Source: Orbus sasakiae (GTDB lineage Bacteria; Pseudomonadota; Gammaproteobacteria; Enterobacterales; Orbaceae). Taken from it: a stretch of DNA of 47,389 bases. Each line of letters begins with the position of its first letter. Within the stretch, counting starts at the first letter, position 1. Both the position numbers and the translations under genes were made by a program. The notes under the pieces were generated by a model. The model saw only the letters and a program-made list of their open reading frames with translations. It did not search any database and was not told the DNA's origin. The DNA is taken from positions 1 to 47,389 of the forward strand of contig NZ_BAABHY010000014.1 of the NCBI RefSeq assembly GCF_039542345.1, read 5' to 3'. This document shows positions 8,220-17,677 of the stretch, one piece after another.

Positions 8220-10934
8220 TTATTGAACAGCCCCATGGCAATGTTTAAACTTTTTACCTGAACCACATGGACACGGATCATTACGTCCAACTTTTGCCTG
8301 AGCTCGTACAATCGGCTGTGCTGTCGCAGTCTCATCTTCAAGTGAGTCCATTTCATCATGACTTAGCGTCTGTTGTTGGGCTAGTTTGGCCATTTCTTCT
8401 TGTCTTTGACGTTCAGCTTCATCAACTTCTTCTTGTGAGCGGATACGGACACGACTTAATACCCCAATCACATCATATTTAAGTGACTCTAGCATATTTG
8501 CAAACATATTAAAGGATTCACGTTTATACTCTTGTTTAGGATCCTTTTGCGCATAACCACGTAAGTGAATGCCTTGACGTAAATAATCCATTGCGGCCAA
8601 ATGATCTTTCCATAATGTATCAAGTGTTTGTAACATAACGCTCTTTTCAAAATTACGGAAGGCTTCACTGCCTACTGATGCTTCTTTAGCATGATAGGTT
8701 TCGGTCGCAATTTGCAAAATTCGCTCACGCAATGTTTCTTCATGTAAATTAGGTTCATCATCTAGCCATTGTTTAACCGGTAATTCAAGATCAAAGTCTT
8801 TTTTCAAGGCAGCTTCAAGACCATCAATATCCCACATTTCTTCAATAGATTGTGGTGGAATATATTGATCAATTAACGTATTAAACACATCACCACGGAT
8901 GGAATCAATCGTCTCTTTAATATCATGGTTATCGAGGAGATCATTACGTTGACCATAAATTGCACGGCGCTGATCATTGGCAACATCATCAAATTCAAGT
9001 AATTGCTTACGAATATCAAAGTTACGACTTTCGACCTTTTTCTGTGCATTGGCAATGGCTTTCGTTACCCATGGATGTTCAATTGCTTCACCATCTTTCA
9101 TGCCTAATTTACGCATCATGCCACTGACACGATCAGACGCAAAAATACGCATCAATGGGTCTTCAAGTGATAAGTAAAAGCGCGATGCACCTGGATCACC
9201 TTGACGACCTGCACGACCTCGTAACTGATTATCGATACGACGCGATTCATGCCTTTCTGTACCTAAAATATACAATCCACCGAGTTCGATGATTTCTTCA
9301 TGGCGTTTTTGCCAATCTTGTTTCACATGTTCAATTTGTTCGGGAGTAGGGGATTCTAGTTTCGAGATCTCCATCTGCCAATTGCCGCCTAACATAATAT
9401 CTGTACCACGACCCGCCATGTTGGTTGCGATAGTCACCGCACCTTTTCGCCCTGCATCGGCAATGATTTCAGCCTCTTGAGCATGGAATTTTGCATTTAA
9501 CACGCTATGTTTAATGCCGGCTTGCTTTAAAAAGTGAGAAACCAGTTCTGATTTTTCAATTGATGCCGTACCAACTAACACCGGTTGCCCACGTGAGACA
9601 CACTCTTTAACATCCGCCACAATCGCATCGATTTTTTCTTTTTCAGTCATATAGACTAAATCAGGATGATCTTTACGCACCATCGGTTTATTCGTTGGTA
9701 CAACAATAGTATCAAGGCCATAAATTTGGTTGAATTCAAATGCTTCAGTATCAGCAGTACCCGTCATCCCCGCTAATTTTTGGTATAAACGGAAATAATT
9801 TTGGAACGTAATTGATGCTAATGTTTGGTTTTCATTCTGAATTTTAGCTCCTTCTTTGGCCTCTACGGCTTGGTGTAAGCCATCTGACCAACGACGCCCT
9901 TCCATTGTTCGACCTGTATGCTCATCAACGATAATCACTTCACCGTTTTTCACAATATAATCGACATCCCGATGGAACAAGTGATGTGCACGTAATGCGG
10001 CATTAACATGATGCATCAACACAATATTATTCGGTGCATATAACGATTCTTCACCCTTCATAATGCCTTCACGAATCAACAGTTCTTCAACTTTAACTAA
10101 ACCTCGCTCAGTTAAATTGACTTGGCGTGACTTTTCATCAATTGAGAAATCACCATCACCTTGGAACTCATCACTGTCTTCTTTTTCTTGACGCGTTAAA
10201 TACGGGATAATTTTATTAATGCTGACATAACGTTCCGAACTATCTTCTGCTGGACCTGAGATGATTAACGGTGTTCTAGCCTCATCAATTAAAATGGAGT
10301 CAACCTCATCGACTAATGCATAGTTTAACGGGCGTTGCACGCGCGACTCTTTATTAAACACCATATTGTCACGTAAATAGTCAAAACCATATTCGTTATT
10401 AGTCCCATAGGTAATATCAGCATTGTAGGCTTCGCGTTTAACAGGGGCAGGTAAGTTGGGTAAATTGATACCAACAGTTAACCCTAAAAATTCAAATAAT
10501 GGTCGATTATTTTCAGCATCGCGCTGCGCTAAGTAGTCATTGACGGTTACGACATGAACCCCCTGCCCAGTTAGCGCATTAAGGTAAGCAGGCAACGTTG
10601 CAGTTAATGTTTTACCCTCACCCGTACGCATTTCAGCAATACAGCGATCATTTAGGACCATACCACCAATTAACTGCACATCAAAATGACGCATCCCAAA
10701 CACGCGTTTGCTGGCTTCTCGCACTACAGCAAAAGCTTCTTCTAACAGTGAGTCTAAACTTTTACCATCGGCAACGCGTTGCTTAAATTCGGCTGTTTTT
10801 GCTCTTAGTTCTTCATCAGATAAGCGTTCCATTGCTGGCTCTAATGCATTAATACGCTCCACACGTTTACGCATAATTTTTAAAACACGCTCGTTACGGC
10901 TACCAAATACTTTCGTTAATAATTTTAATAACAT
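8220..10934 (-). CDS. secA: Preprotein translocase ATPase SecA
   Basis: The motor ATPase that drives preproteins through SecYEG. With the start chosen here the protein has 904 residues and begins MLLKLLTKVFGSRN, matching E. coli SecA (901). The frame is open seven codons further upstream, but only from a TTG, and AAAGAG precedes the ATG at 10934, so I use that ATG. Walker A is MRTGEGKT (about 102-109), Walker B contains DEVDS, and the helicase-like motif is TNMAGRGTDI. The C-terminal zinc and SecB-binding tail is CPCGSGKKFKHCHG. secM lies 136 bases upstream and is expected to control secA translation. Confidence 0.97.
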   Translation of the reverse strand: MLLKLLTKVFGSRNERVLKIMRKRVERINALEPAMERLSDEELRAKTAEFKQRVADGKSLDSLLEEAFAVVREASKRVFGMRHFDVQLIGGMVLNDRCIAEMRTGEGKTLTATLPAYLNALTGQGVHVVTVNDYLAQRDAENNRPLFEFLGLTVGINLPNLPAPVKREAYNADITYGTNNEYGFDYLRDNMVFNKESRVQRPLNYALVDEVDSILIDEARTPLIISGPAEDSSERYVSINKIIPYLTRQEKEDSDEFQGDGDFSIDEKSRQVNLTERGLVKVEELLIREGIMKGEESLYAPNNIVLMHHVNAALRAHHLFHRDVDYIVKNGEVIIVDEHTGRTMEGRRWSDGLHQAVEAKEGAKIQNENQTLASITFQNYFRLYQKLAGMTGTADTEAFEFNQIYGLDTIVVPTNKPMVRKDHPDLVYMTEKEKIDAIVADVKECVSRGQPVLVGTASIEKSELVSHFLKQAGIKHSVLNAKFHAQEAEIIADAGRKGAVTIATNMAGRGTDIMLGGNWQMEISKLESPTPEQIEHVKQDWQKRHEEIIELGGLYILGTERHESRRIDNQLRGRAGRQGDPGASRFYLSLEDPLMRIFASDRVSGMMRKLGMKDGEAIEHPWVTKAIANAQKKVESRNFDIRKQLLEFDDVANDQRRAIYGQRNDLLDNHDIKETIDSIRGDVFNTLIDQYIPPQSIEEMWDIDGLEAALKKDFDLELPVKQWLDDEPNLHEETLRERILQIATETYHAKEASVGSEAFRNFEKSVMLQTLDTLWKDHLAAMDYLRQGIHLRGYAQKDPKQEYKRESFNMFANMLESLKYDVIGVLSRVRIRSQEEVDEAERQRQEEMAKLAQQQTLSHDEMDSLEDETATAQPIVRAQAKVGRNDPCPCGSGKKFKHCHGAVQ

Positions 10935-11070
10935 ACAATTCTCTTTTTTATTCAAATATGAAATAAATCACGTTTAATCAATGATTGTTTTAATTCAGAA
11001 TATGTTTCATCATCAAGCTACAACGCATAGGTTAAAGTGATGAATACAATTAATTGGCTTTGCTTTAAGA
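10935..11070 (-). promoter_or_regulatory. secM-secA intergenic leader
   Basis: In E. coli the secM-secA spacer folds so that the secA ribosome site is masked until SecM stalls the ribosome. Here the spacer is 136 bases and AT-rich. A stem TTTGCTT/AAGCAAA overlaps the secM stop codon, and a short palindrome AATCAATGATT lies nearer secA. I did not find a clear anti-Shine-Dalgarno strand for the AAAGAG before secA, so the switching structure is expected from the family but not demonstrated. Confidence 0.4.
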
Positions 11071-11421
11071 TTAAGCAAATAAAGAAAATGGCCCAGCTCT
11101 AATGCCATTATTCGGTGTTAATCGAATAACGGGAATCGATGCTTGATATTGAATCGAGGAAAGCGGTGTATCAAGAACCATCTGCTGCTGATTATCAACA
11201 ACGATGACAACTTGCATTTGGCGATCAGATTGGAGTTCTTGCAAATTAACCATGACTGCCGCAATGGTAATAATATTTGCAGGTTGTTGGCTAGCGGGTA
11301 GGCCACTTTGTACAGATAAACTCAATGCAGCTGCAACCACACCAAATAAGAGGTGTGGTAAAGCCATTTTTATCGCGAAGCGTTTACTCAGTTTATGCCA
11401 ATAATCCATCGTCATGATCAT
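11071..11421 (-). CDS. secM: Secretion monitor SecM with divergent arrest peptide
   Basis: A short secreted leader whose ribosome stalling senses Sec export and raises secA translation. The 116 residues are shorter than E. coli SecM (170). A basic N-terminus and hydrophobic core (LPHLLFGVVAAALSLS, about 21-36) form the export signal. The C-terminus carries GIRAGP at 106-111, followed by five residues and stop. Aligned on GIRAGP, the E. coli arrest residues Trp155 and Phe150 are replaced here by Arg100 and Ser95, and Ile156 by Leu101. The place directly before secA and the GIRAGP motif make the identity secure. The start could be any of three nearby ATGs, and no strong ribosome site precedes them. 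Confidence 0.9.
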   Translation of the reverse strand: MIMTMDYWHKLSKRFAIKMALPHLLFGVVAAALSLSVQSGLPASQQPANIITIAAVMVNLQELQSDRQMQVVIVVDNQQQMVLDTPLSSIQYQASIPVIRLTPNNGIRAGPFSLFA

Positions 11422-11737
11422 TTATAAGATAATTTTACTGTTTAATATTGATCGTATTAGTGTGATATCACAAGCTAACGTATTAAATTGCCGAATATAT
11501 TAACGTATTTTTTACTTTTTGGCATGTTTTCTTTTTTATCTGACTTTTTAACCAATCAAATATCTTCGTTTAAATAAGCGTTATTGTGCTTTTTTCGTTA
11601 AATTATTATCATAGCCTATAATTATAGTGTAAAAAAACAGACTATCCTTGATAGACCAATTTTATCGATTGATGTAAAACATTATCCATAAGATATGTTA
11701 AAATTAATCTCAATACTCATTACATATAGAATATATT
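11422..11737. other. Divergent promoter region between secM and orn
   Basis: 316 bases, very AT-rich, with no gene visible. It must hold promoters for the secM-secA unit (minus) and the orn operon (plus). On the plus strand a TATAAT lies at 11617-11622 about 115 bases before orn, without a good -35 box. No repeats or RNA genes were recognised. Confidence 0.5.
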
Positions 11738-12295
11738 ATGACTAGCAAGCCACAACCAAGTAAAGATAACCTAATATGGATCGACCTCGAAATGACAGGT
11801 CTTGATCCGAATCGGGATCGCATTATCGAAATTGCCACGATAATTACCGATTCTAATCTCAACATTTTAGCTGAAGGTCCTGTGTTCGCAATATCACAAC
11901 CGACCAGTCAGCTTGCATTAATGGATGAGTGGAATGTGACGACTCACACTCGCACAGGTCTACTTGAACGCGTTAAAAAAAGCGAGATTCATGAACAACA
12001 AGCCGAACAACAGACAATTGATTTTATTTCGCAATGGGTACCTGAAAACTGTTCACCGATTTGTGGTAACACCATTGGCCAAGACCGCCGTTTTTTGTTC
12101 AATTATATGCCAAATTTAGAAAAATATTTTCATTATCGCTATTTAGATGTCAGTACCGTTAAAGAATTGGCTCGGCGTTGGAAACCTGAAATTTTATCGG
12201 GTTTAACGAAACAAGGCACTCACCAAGCCATTGATGATATCAAAGATTCAATTGCAGAACTTGCTTACTACCGGACACATTTTTTTAAAGAGTAA
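11738..12295 (+). CDS. orn: Oligoribonuclease Orn
   Basis: A DEDDh 3'-5' exoribonuclease that degrades two- to five-nucleotide RNAs, including pGpG from cyclic di-GMP breakdown. The 185 residues compare with 181 in E. coli. Motif I is WIDLEMTGLD (Asp16, Glu18), motif II is NTIGQDRRFL near 109-118, and motif III with the catalytic His is HQAIDDIKDS near 160-170. It is the first gene of a plus-strand run, with waaA starting five bases after its stop. Confidence 0.97.
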   Translation: MTSKPQPSKDNLIWIDLEMTGLDPNRDRIIEIATIITDSNLNILAEGPVFAISQPTSQLALMDEWNVTTHTRTGLLERVKKSEIHEQQAEQQTIDFISQWVPENCSPICGNTIGQDRRFLFNYMPNLEKYFHYRYLDVSTVKELARRWKPEILSGLTKQGTHQAIDDIKDSIAELAYYRTHFFKE

Positions 12296-12300
12296 CGACC

Positions 12301-13566
12301 ATGCAACGACTTTACACTTGTTTACTGTATCTCATTCAACCGTTAGTTTGGCTAAGATTGCTGTGGCGTGGTCGTAAAGCGCCAGCTTACCGAAAACGGT
12401 GGCTTGAAAGATATGGATTTTGTCATGGAAAAGTCAAGGCACATGGCATACTCATTCACAGTGTATCGGTCGGTGAAACGATCGCTGCCATCCCGTTAAT
12501 AAAAGCGTTACAGCATCGCTACCCGCACCTTCCTATTACCGTCACGACCATGACGCCAACAGGTTCACAGCAAGTGGTTAAGTCGTTAGGAAATACCGTA
12601 AGCCATGTCTATTTGCCGTATGATTTACCTGGTTCAATCCGTCGTTTTCTTAAGCAATTACAACCTAAACTTGTCATTATCATGGAAACAGAGCTATGGC
12701 CAAATCTCATTACTGCCTTATATCAACGCCATATTCCATTGGTTATCGCTAATGCTCGGCTATCTGAACGCTCTGCCAAAAGATATGCTAAATTAGGAAA
12801 CGCAATCAGGCGACTAATGCCTCAAATCACCCATATCGCAGCACAGAATCAATTTGACGCACAACGCTTTATCGATTTAGGTTTACCACAGGATCATATT
12901 ACCGTGACCGGTAGCATAAAATTTGATATTCATTTGAGTGAGCAGCAACAGCAAAGCATTGCCGATCTCAAAGCAGCATGGTTATCACAAAGACCGGTAT
13001 GGATAGCCGCCAGTACTCATCATGGTGAAGATGACATTATTTTAATGGCGCATAAGCATTTACTCAAAAATTATCCCGATTTACTGCTGATTTTAGTACC
13101 ACGTCACCCTGAACGTTTTGCCAGTGTTGAAAAACTGATTAATGATTATGGCTTAACTTACCAATTACGAAGTGAAAACCACGTGCCCACACCACAAACC
13201 CAAATTATTTTGGGCAATACCATGGGGGAACTGATTGTACTCTATGGCATGGCTGATATTGCCTTTGTTGGCGGAAGCTTAGTTGAACGTGGCGGCCATA
13301 ACCCTCTTGAACCGGCTCTTCATCATTTACCGATCATTATGGGTGAACATACGTTTAATTTTAACGTCATATGCGAGCAATTAGTCCAAGCAAACGGGCT
13401 GTGGGTTACTCAAGCAACTAAAGACGATTTATCACAAAAAATAAGTCAACTACTCCAAGATAAGATACAGAGAAAAAGAGTGGGTGAAAATGCATTTTTA
13501 GTACTCAAACATAATCAAGGTGCATTAGATCGTTTACTCACCGTCATCGATAACCCATTATCTTAA
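12301..13566 (+). CDS. waaA: Kdo transferase WaaA (KdtA)
   Basis: An inner-membrane glycosyltransferase of family GT30 that adds 3-deoxy-D-manno-octulosonic acid to lipid IVA, giving the LPS inner core. The 421 residues compare with 425 in E. coli. An N-terminal hydrophobic anchor (about 1-22) precedes RGRKAPAYRKRW. The acceptor-side SVSVGETIAAIPL holds the catalytic Glu near residue 60. The CMP-Kdo side shows FVGGSLVERGGHNPLEP near 320-336. It is translationally close to orn (5-base gap) and hemH (17-base gap). Its presence confirms a Gram-negative, LPS-making host. Confidence 0.96.
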   Translation: MQRLYTCLLYLIQPLVWLRLLWRGRKAPAYRKRWLERYGFCHGKVKAHGILIHSVSVGETIAAIPLIKALQHRYPHLPITVTTMTPTGSQQVVKSLGNTVSHVYLPYDLPGSIRRFLKQLQPKLVIIMETELWPNLITALYQRHIPLVIANARLSERSAKRYAKLGNAIRRLMPQITHIAAQNQFDAQRFIDLGLPQDHITVTGSIKFDIHLSEQQQQSIADLKAAWLSQRPVWIAASTHHGEDDIILMAHKHLLKNYPDLLLILVPRHPERFASVEKLINDYGLTYQLRSENHVPTPQTQIILGNTMGELIVLYGMADIAFVGGSLVERGGHNPLEPALHHLPIIMGEHTFNFNVICEQLVQANGLWVTQATKDDLSQKISQLLQDKIQRKRVGENAFLVLKHNQGALDRLLTVIDNPLS

Positions 13567-13583
13567 ATTAAGGACATAACAGC

Positions 13584-14552
13584 GTGACAACAAAACAAGG
13601 TTTATTGATTGTTAATTTAGGAACACCGAGCCAGGCAACTGATCGCGCAATAAAATGTTATTTAGGCGAATTTTTACGAGATCGTCATGTCGTCGATTTA
13701 AACCCATTCATTTGGTTACCCATTCTCTACGGTATTGTCATACCAAAACGCCTGAAATATATTACTCAGCATTATCAAGAAATTTGGCTGAATAATAAAT
13801 CCCCCTTGCTTTACTACAGCGAGCTGTTAACTGAAAAACTGCAAACCGCTTACCCTCAAGTACAATGTGAGCTTGCAATGACCTATGGTGAGCCAAGTTT
13901 GAATAATGCGTTAAATAAGCTAAAATCTTGTGAGACAATTCATGTGCTTAGCCTATACCCACAGTACTCAACCACGACCACATTGGCCGTCATAGATAGT
14001 ATAAAAAAAATCACAAAACCGTGGAGTCATCCCCCTAAATTCAATTATTTATATGATTACGCAGATCACCCTGCCTATATTTCAGCACTCGCTCAACAGA
14101 TAGATCAAAGCATTTGTATTAATCAACCCGATACATTACTGTTGTCATATCATGGTATCCCGATAAGTTATATCAAAAAACGCCAGGATGAATATGTCGA
14201 GCGTTGTGAACTGACGTCGCAACATTTAAAACAACAACTCGAACGTCATTATCCTAAGCTTAATATATTAATGACGTATCAATCTCGTTTTGGTAAAAGC
14301 CCTTGGACGGAGCCTAACACCAGTGATGTCCTTGTCGAATTAGCTAAACAACAACGATCCGTTGCCGTTGTTTGCCCTGGGTTTGCGGTAGATTGCATTG
14401 AAACGTTGCATGAAATTGACATTGAAAACCGTGAATTATTTATGCAGCATGGTGGTCAACAATTCAGTTATATCCCAGCGCTCAATGCAAGTGATGCACA
14501 GCTTGAACTACAAAAACAGATCGTGAATGATTTATTGACACAAACAGAATAG
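13584..14552 (+). CDS. hemH: Ferrochelatase HemH
   Basis: Inserts Fe(II) into protoporphyrin IX, the last step of protohaem synthesis. The 322 residues compare with 320 in E. coli. The catalytic His190 lies in LLLSYHGIP and the conserved Glu273 in DCIETLHEI. Other family blocks are NLGTPSQAT (11-19) and YPQYSTTTT (125-133). The start is GTG with AAGGA eleven bases upstream. No better in-frame ATG exists near the conserved N-terminus. Confidence 0.95.
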   Translation: MTTKQGLLIVNLGTPSQATDRAIKCYLGEFLRDRHVVDLNPFIWLPILYGIVIPKRLKYITQHYQEIWLNNKSPLLYYSELLTEKLQTAYPQVQCELAMTYGEPSLNNALNKLKSCETIHVLSLYPQYSTTTTLAVIDSIKKITKPWSHPPKFNYLYDYADHPAYISALAQQIDQSICINQPDTLLLSYHGIPISYIKKRQDEYVERCELTSQHLKQQLERHYPKLNILMTYQSRFGKSPWTEPNTSDVLVELAKQQRSVAVVCPGFAVDCIETLHEIDIENRELFMQHGGQQFSYIPALNASDAQLELQKQIVNDLLTQTE

Positions 14553-14618
14553 CGATTCTGGTTGAACATTTCATCATTGCTTTGAGCCATCTGGTAAAAA
14601 TAAACGAGAGGAAAACAA

Positions 14619-14939
14619 ATGACTCTTTTTTTATTCTCTTTAGCTTTAGGCCTTATCCTTGCAACCATTGATATCATCCCGATGATGATAAAAAAATGCC
14701 CTCAGTATACGATTTATGCTTCATTTTTCCATTTTATTGTCGCAACGGCGGTCATTGTTAATATCCATATTGATTTTATTCCGTGGTGGTTATTAGGGGG
14801 TATTTTAGGATTATGTTTAATGCTACCCATGCTGATTCATGTTGCTCAACACGATAGACGCGCATTACCTATTATTGCTTTAAATGCTATTTTATTCGGT
14901 TCCCTCGCTAAAATAAGTGCACACCTATTGATGTCTTGA
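14619..14939 (+). CDS. Small multi-spanning membrane protein of unknown function
   Basis: I do not recognise this 106-residue protein. It is almost entirely hydrophobic, with about four predicted membrane helices (residues 3-22, 30-50, 54-74, 83-103) and short loops such as KKCPQY and AQHDRRA. A good ribosome site (GAGAGGAAAA) precedes the ATG. It follows hemH by 66 bases and ends just before a strong hairpin, so it is probably the last gene of the orn operon. The tidy start signal and the terminator support a real gene. Confidence 0.75.
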   Translation: MTLFLFSLALGLILATIDIIPMMIKKCPQYTIYASFFHFIVATAVIVNIHIDFIPWWLLGGILGLCLMLPMLIHVAQHDRRALPIIALNAILFGSLAKISAHLLMS

Positions 14940-14966
14940 TCGTGATGTAAATGATTATTTAGCCAT

Positions 14967-14999
14967 AAAAAGGATAACGTAAACCCGGTTATCCTTTTA
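14967..14999. terminator. Bidirectional intrinsic terminator
   Basis: AAAAGGATAAC at 14968-14978 pairs with GTTATCCTTTT at 14988-14998 across a nine-base loop. The A-run and T-run flanks make it usable by the plus-strand orn operon and the minus-strand amidohydrolase gene, which converge here. Confidence 0.8.
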
Positions 15000-15041
15000 T
15001 AGTCAGAATAATCTGAGACGTATAGCGATTTAATAACGTAG

Positions 15042-16205
15042 TTATTTTAATTCAGCACGAACAAGCTCAACAAAATAAGCCACACCCGTCGTAAGAATCT
15101 CATCATTAAAATTAAATTGTGGATGGTGTAAATTTGCGCCCTTACCCGCTCCCAACCAAATATAAGCCCCTGGTATTGCTTGTAACATAAAAGCGAAATC
15201 CTCCGATCCCATTGAAGGTTCGACCTCAGCATGCACGTTTTTTGCTCCAACGATTTTTGTCGCAATATTCACTGCAATATCGGTTTGCTCAGCATGATTG
15301 ACTGTTGCAGGATATCGTCGTTCGTAACGGACATCGGCTGTTGCATTAAAGGTTGATGCGACACCATTAGCAATGTCATGAATGCGTGTTTCAGCTAAAT
15401 CCTGCACATCGGGTTTAAATGTACGTACCGTACCGCGAATAATCGCTTCTTGAGGAAGCACATTCCACGTATCACCACTGTGAATTTGTGTCACACTCAC
15501 GACAATTGAATCAAGTGGATTCACATTACGACTTGCAATCGTTTGCAATGCACTCACAACTTGGGTTGCCGTCACAATAGTATCAAAGCCCAAATGAGGC
15601 GCGGCGGCATGAGAGCCTTTACCTGTTATTTTAATTTCAAAAATATCATAGGCAGCCATCAGTGGGCCTTTACGAATAAAAAATTCGCCCAGTGGCATAT
15701 TGGGTTGATTATGCATACCGTACACGGATTCAATCGGAAAATGTTTGAATAACCCCTTTTCGACCATGACCCTGCCTCCGCCTTCGTTCTCTTCTGCAGG
15801 TTGAAAGATAACAACCACCGTACCTGCAAAATCGCGATGTGTTGCTAAATACTTTGCCGCACCAAGCAACATTGAGGTATGCCCATCATGACCACATGCA
15901 TGCATCTTACCGCTGATTTTTGAACAATAATCTAGGTTATTTTGTTCAATAATATCTAACGCATCAATATCCGCACGTAGTCCAATCCATTTACCTGGTT
16001 TATTTCCTTTAATAATACCGACTACACCGGTAGGCGCAAATTCAGTATAGAGCTCGTCAATGCCAAATGATTTGAGCTTTTCGATAATAAATTGTGTGGT
16101 CTGCTGTTCTTCAAAAGCGGTCTCAGGATAGCTATGTATATGTTGACGCCAAGCGGTCATCTCTGGTTTTAATGCAATAATATTGGGGTCGATATGTTGT
16201 GTCAT
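15042..16205 (-). CDS. M20 family amidohydrolase (N-acyl-amino acid / hippurate hydrolase type)
   Basis: A cytosolic metallohydrolase of the M20D group that splits N-acylated amino acids or related amides. The exact substrate cannot be read from sequence. The start at the ATG 16205 (MTQHIDPN, 387 residues) follows AGAGGTAA at five bases. The longer frame above it has no ribosome site. Metal-ligand blocks are visible: HACGHDGHT (Cys and His ligands), QPAEENEGGG (Glu-Glu), GMHNQP, and the C-terminal GSEDFAFM. The lid domain contains ITGKGSHAAAPH. It stands alone between two intergenic regions, with possible operator repeats upstream. Confidence 0.88.
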   Translation of the reverse strand: MTQHIDPNIIALKPEMTAWRQHIHSYPETAFEEQQTTQFIIEKLKSFGIDELYTEFAPTGVVGIIKGNKPGKWIGLRADIDALDIIEQNNLDYCSKISGKMHACGHDGHTSMLLGAAKYLATHRDFAGTVVVIFQPAEENEGGGRVMVEKGLFKHFPIESVYGMHNQPNMPLGEFFIRKGPLMAAYDIFEIKITGKGSHAAAPHLGFDTIVTATQVVSALQTIASRNVNPLDSIVVSVTQIHSGDTWNVLPQEAIIRGTVRTFKPDVQDLAETRIHDIANGVASTFNATADVRYERRYPATVNHAEQTDIAVNIATKIVGAKNVHAEVEPSMGSEDFAFMLQAIPGAYIWLGAGKGANLHHPQFNFNDEILTTGVAYFVELVRAELK

Positions 16206-16625
16206 TTGATTTACCTCTATCCTTACTTTGTGCGGCATTACAATAGATAACTTACTGATTAAGTCAGTTATTTTGTATTACCCATAAAAGAAACATAAAA
16301 AAGTCAGTAATAACATTTAATGTACTTCATACATTACCATTAAACCACTATAGGTGAGATCGTTGCAAAAGAACAATGATATATTTGAATATATTTATAA
16401 CTGTAGGTTATATCCTAATTTATTAAGCAAATTACAGAAAATTGACCATAAATGATGCTTTTTATTACTGTTTAAAAATTATTAAAACATTTGATTTAAT
16501 AAATAATTTTTTATTAAATTTCATTAAAAATGCGGCACAGTTCAAATTTGTGAAAAACAAATTCAGCTACAATTAGCAGTAATTGTATTTTGAAATTTTA
16601 ACTTTAAACTTAATAAGGAGCTTAT
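16206..16625. other. Divergent regulatory region between the amidohydrolase and adhP
   Basis: 420 bases with no gene visible, AT-rich toward adhP. Near the amidohydrolase start lies a palindrome (ACTGATTAAGTCAGT, 16254-16268), and the half-sequence AAGTCAGT recurs at 16301-16308. Near adhP there are long A/T tracts, but no confident FNR or CRP site. AATAAGGAGC just before adhP is its ribosome site. Confidence 0.5.
16254..16268. promoter_or_regulatory. Candidate operator palindrome upstream of the amidohydrolase gene
   Basis: ACTGA and TCAGT arms flank a TTAAG centre. A direct copy of the right half (AAGTCAGT) follows 40 bases away at 16301. The site lies about 50 bases upstream of the amidohydrolase ATG, a usual place for a repressor. 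No regulator gene is adjacent. Confidence 0.3.
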
Positions 16626-17660
16626 ATGAGAGCTGCAGTAATTAGGCAAGATTGTAATGGGCAAGTGGAACTAAAAGATGTGCCTGTCAGAGCACTTGAA
16701 TCAGGCGAAGCGCTGGTCGAAGTTGAATATTGTGGCTTATGCCACACTGATTTACATGTTGCGGCCGGTGATTTTGGTAAAAAACCAGGCCGCGTCATTG
16801 GTCATGAAGGTGTCGGGATTGTGACTAAAATTGCCCCTGATGTCAAAAGCTTAAAAATTGGTGATCGCGTCAGTATAGCTTGGTTCCATGCAGGTTGCGG
16901 TGTTTGCGAATTTTGTATTTCAGGTAATGAAACATTTTGCCGTAGTGCGCTTAATTCTGGCTATAGCGTTGATGGTGGTATGGCTGAACAGTGTATAGTG
17001 AAAGCCGATTATGCAGTTAAAGTCCCTGATGGACTGGATCCTGCACAAGCAACTAGCGTAACGTGTGCTGGTGTAACGACATATAAAGGCATCAAAGTTG
17101 CCGATACAAAACCGGGCCAATGGCTTGCTGTATTTGGGATTGGTGGTTTAGGGACATTAGCCGTTGAATATGGTAAAAATGTGTTTAACAACAAAGTGGT
17201 AGCCATTAGTAACAGCGACAGTCAACTTGAATTGTGTAAAAAGTTAGGCGCAGATTTAGTGGTTAACCCTAAAAAAGTGGACGACGTTGGCGCGTATATT
17301 AAAGAACATACCGGTGGCGGTGTTCATGGTGCGGTGGTGACATCAGTAACCAAAACGGGATTTAATCAAGCGATCAATTCAGTCCGTCCGTTAGGTCGTG
17401 TCGTTGCTCTCGGTTTACCATCAGAAACAATGGACTTAAGTATTCCGAAAACGGTTCTTGATGGTATTCAAGTACTCGGTTCATTAGTGGGGACACGCGA
17501 AGACTTAGCTGAAGCATTCCGTTTTAGTGCCGAAGGTAAAGTGGTACCGATTGTTGAAAAACGCCCCTTTGATGACATCAATGAGATGATCGATGAAATG
17601 CGCGCAGGGAAAATCCAAGGACGTATGGTCGTTGATATGAAGATGAAAAAGAAAAATTAG
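16626..17660 (+). CDS. adhP: Zinc-dependent alcohol dehydrogenase AdhP
   Basis: A medium-chain NAD-dependent dehydrogenase that interconverts ethanol-type alcohols and aldehydes. The 344 residues follow E. coli AdhP along the whole length. Catalytic zinc ligands are Cys39 (in CGLCHTDLH), His60 (GHEGVG) and Cys147. The four structural zinc cysteines are Cys91, Cys94, Cys97 and Cys105. The Rossmann loop is GIGGLG (171-176). A strong AAGGAG ribosome site precedes the ATG and a terminator hairpin follows the stop, so it is a single-gene unit. The tail MKMKKKN is somewhat longer than in relatives. Confidence 0.94.
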   Translation: MRAAVIRQDCNGQVELKDVPVRALESGEALVEVEYCGLCHTDLHVAAGDFGKKPGRVIGHEGVGIVTKIAPDVKSLKIGDRVSIAWFHAGCGVCEFCISGNETFCRSALNSGYSVDGGMAEQCIVKADYAVKVPDGLDPAQATSVTCAGVTTYKGIKVADTKPGQWLAVFGIGGLGTLAVEYGKNVFNNKVVAISNSDSQLELCKKLGADLVVNPKKVDDVGAYIKEHTGGGVHGAVVTSVTKTGFNQAINSVRPLGRVVALGLPSETMDLSIPKTVLDGIQVLGSLVGTREDLAEAFRFSAEGKVVPIVEKRPFDDINEMIDEMRAGKIQGRMVVDMKMKKKN

Positions 17661-17677
17661 CCAATACATTGGGTAAC

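Noticed and set aside
10935..10955. Seven-codon N-terminal extension of SecA
   Set aside because: It would start at TTG. The ATG at 10934 has the ribosome site and matches the family N-terminus.
10708..10977. Plus-strand open frame antisense to the secA start
   Set aside because: It is a shadow of secA with serine/leucine-rich content and no start signal.
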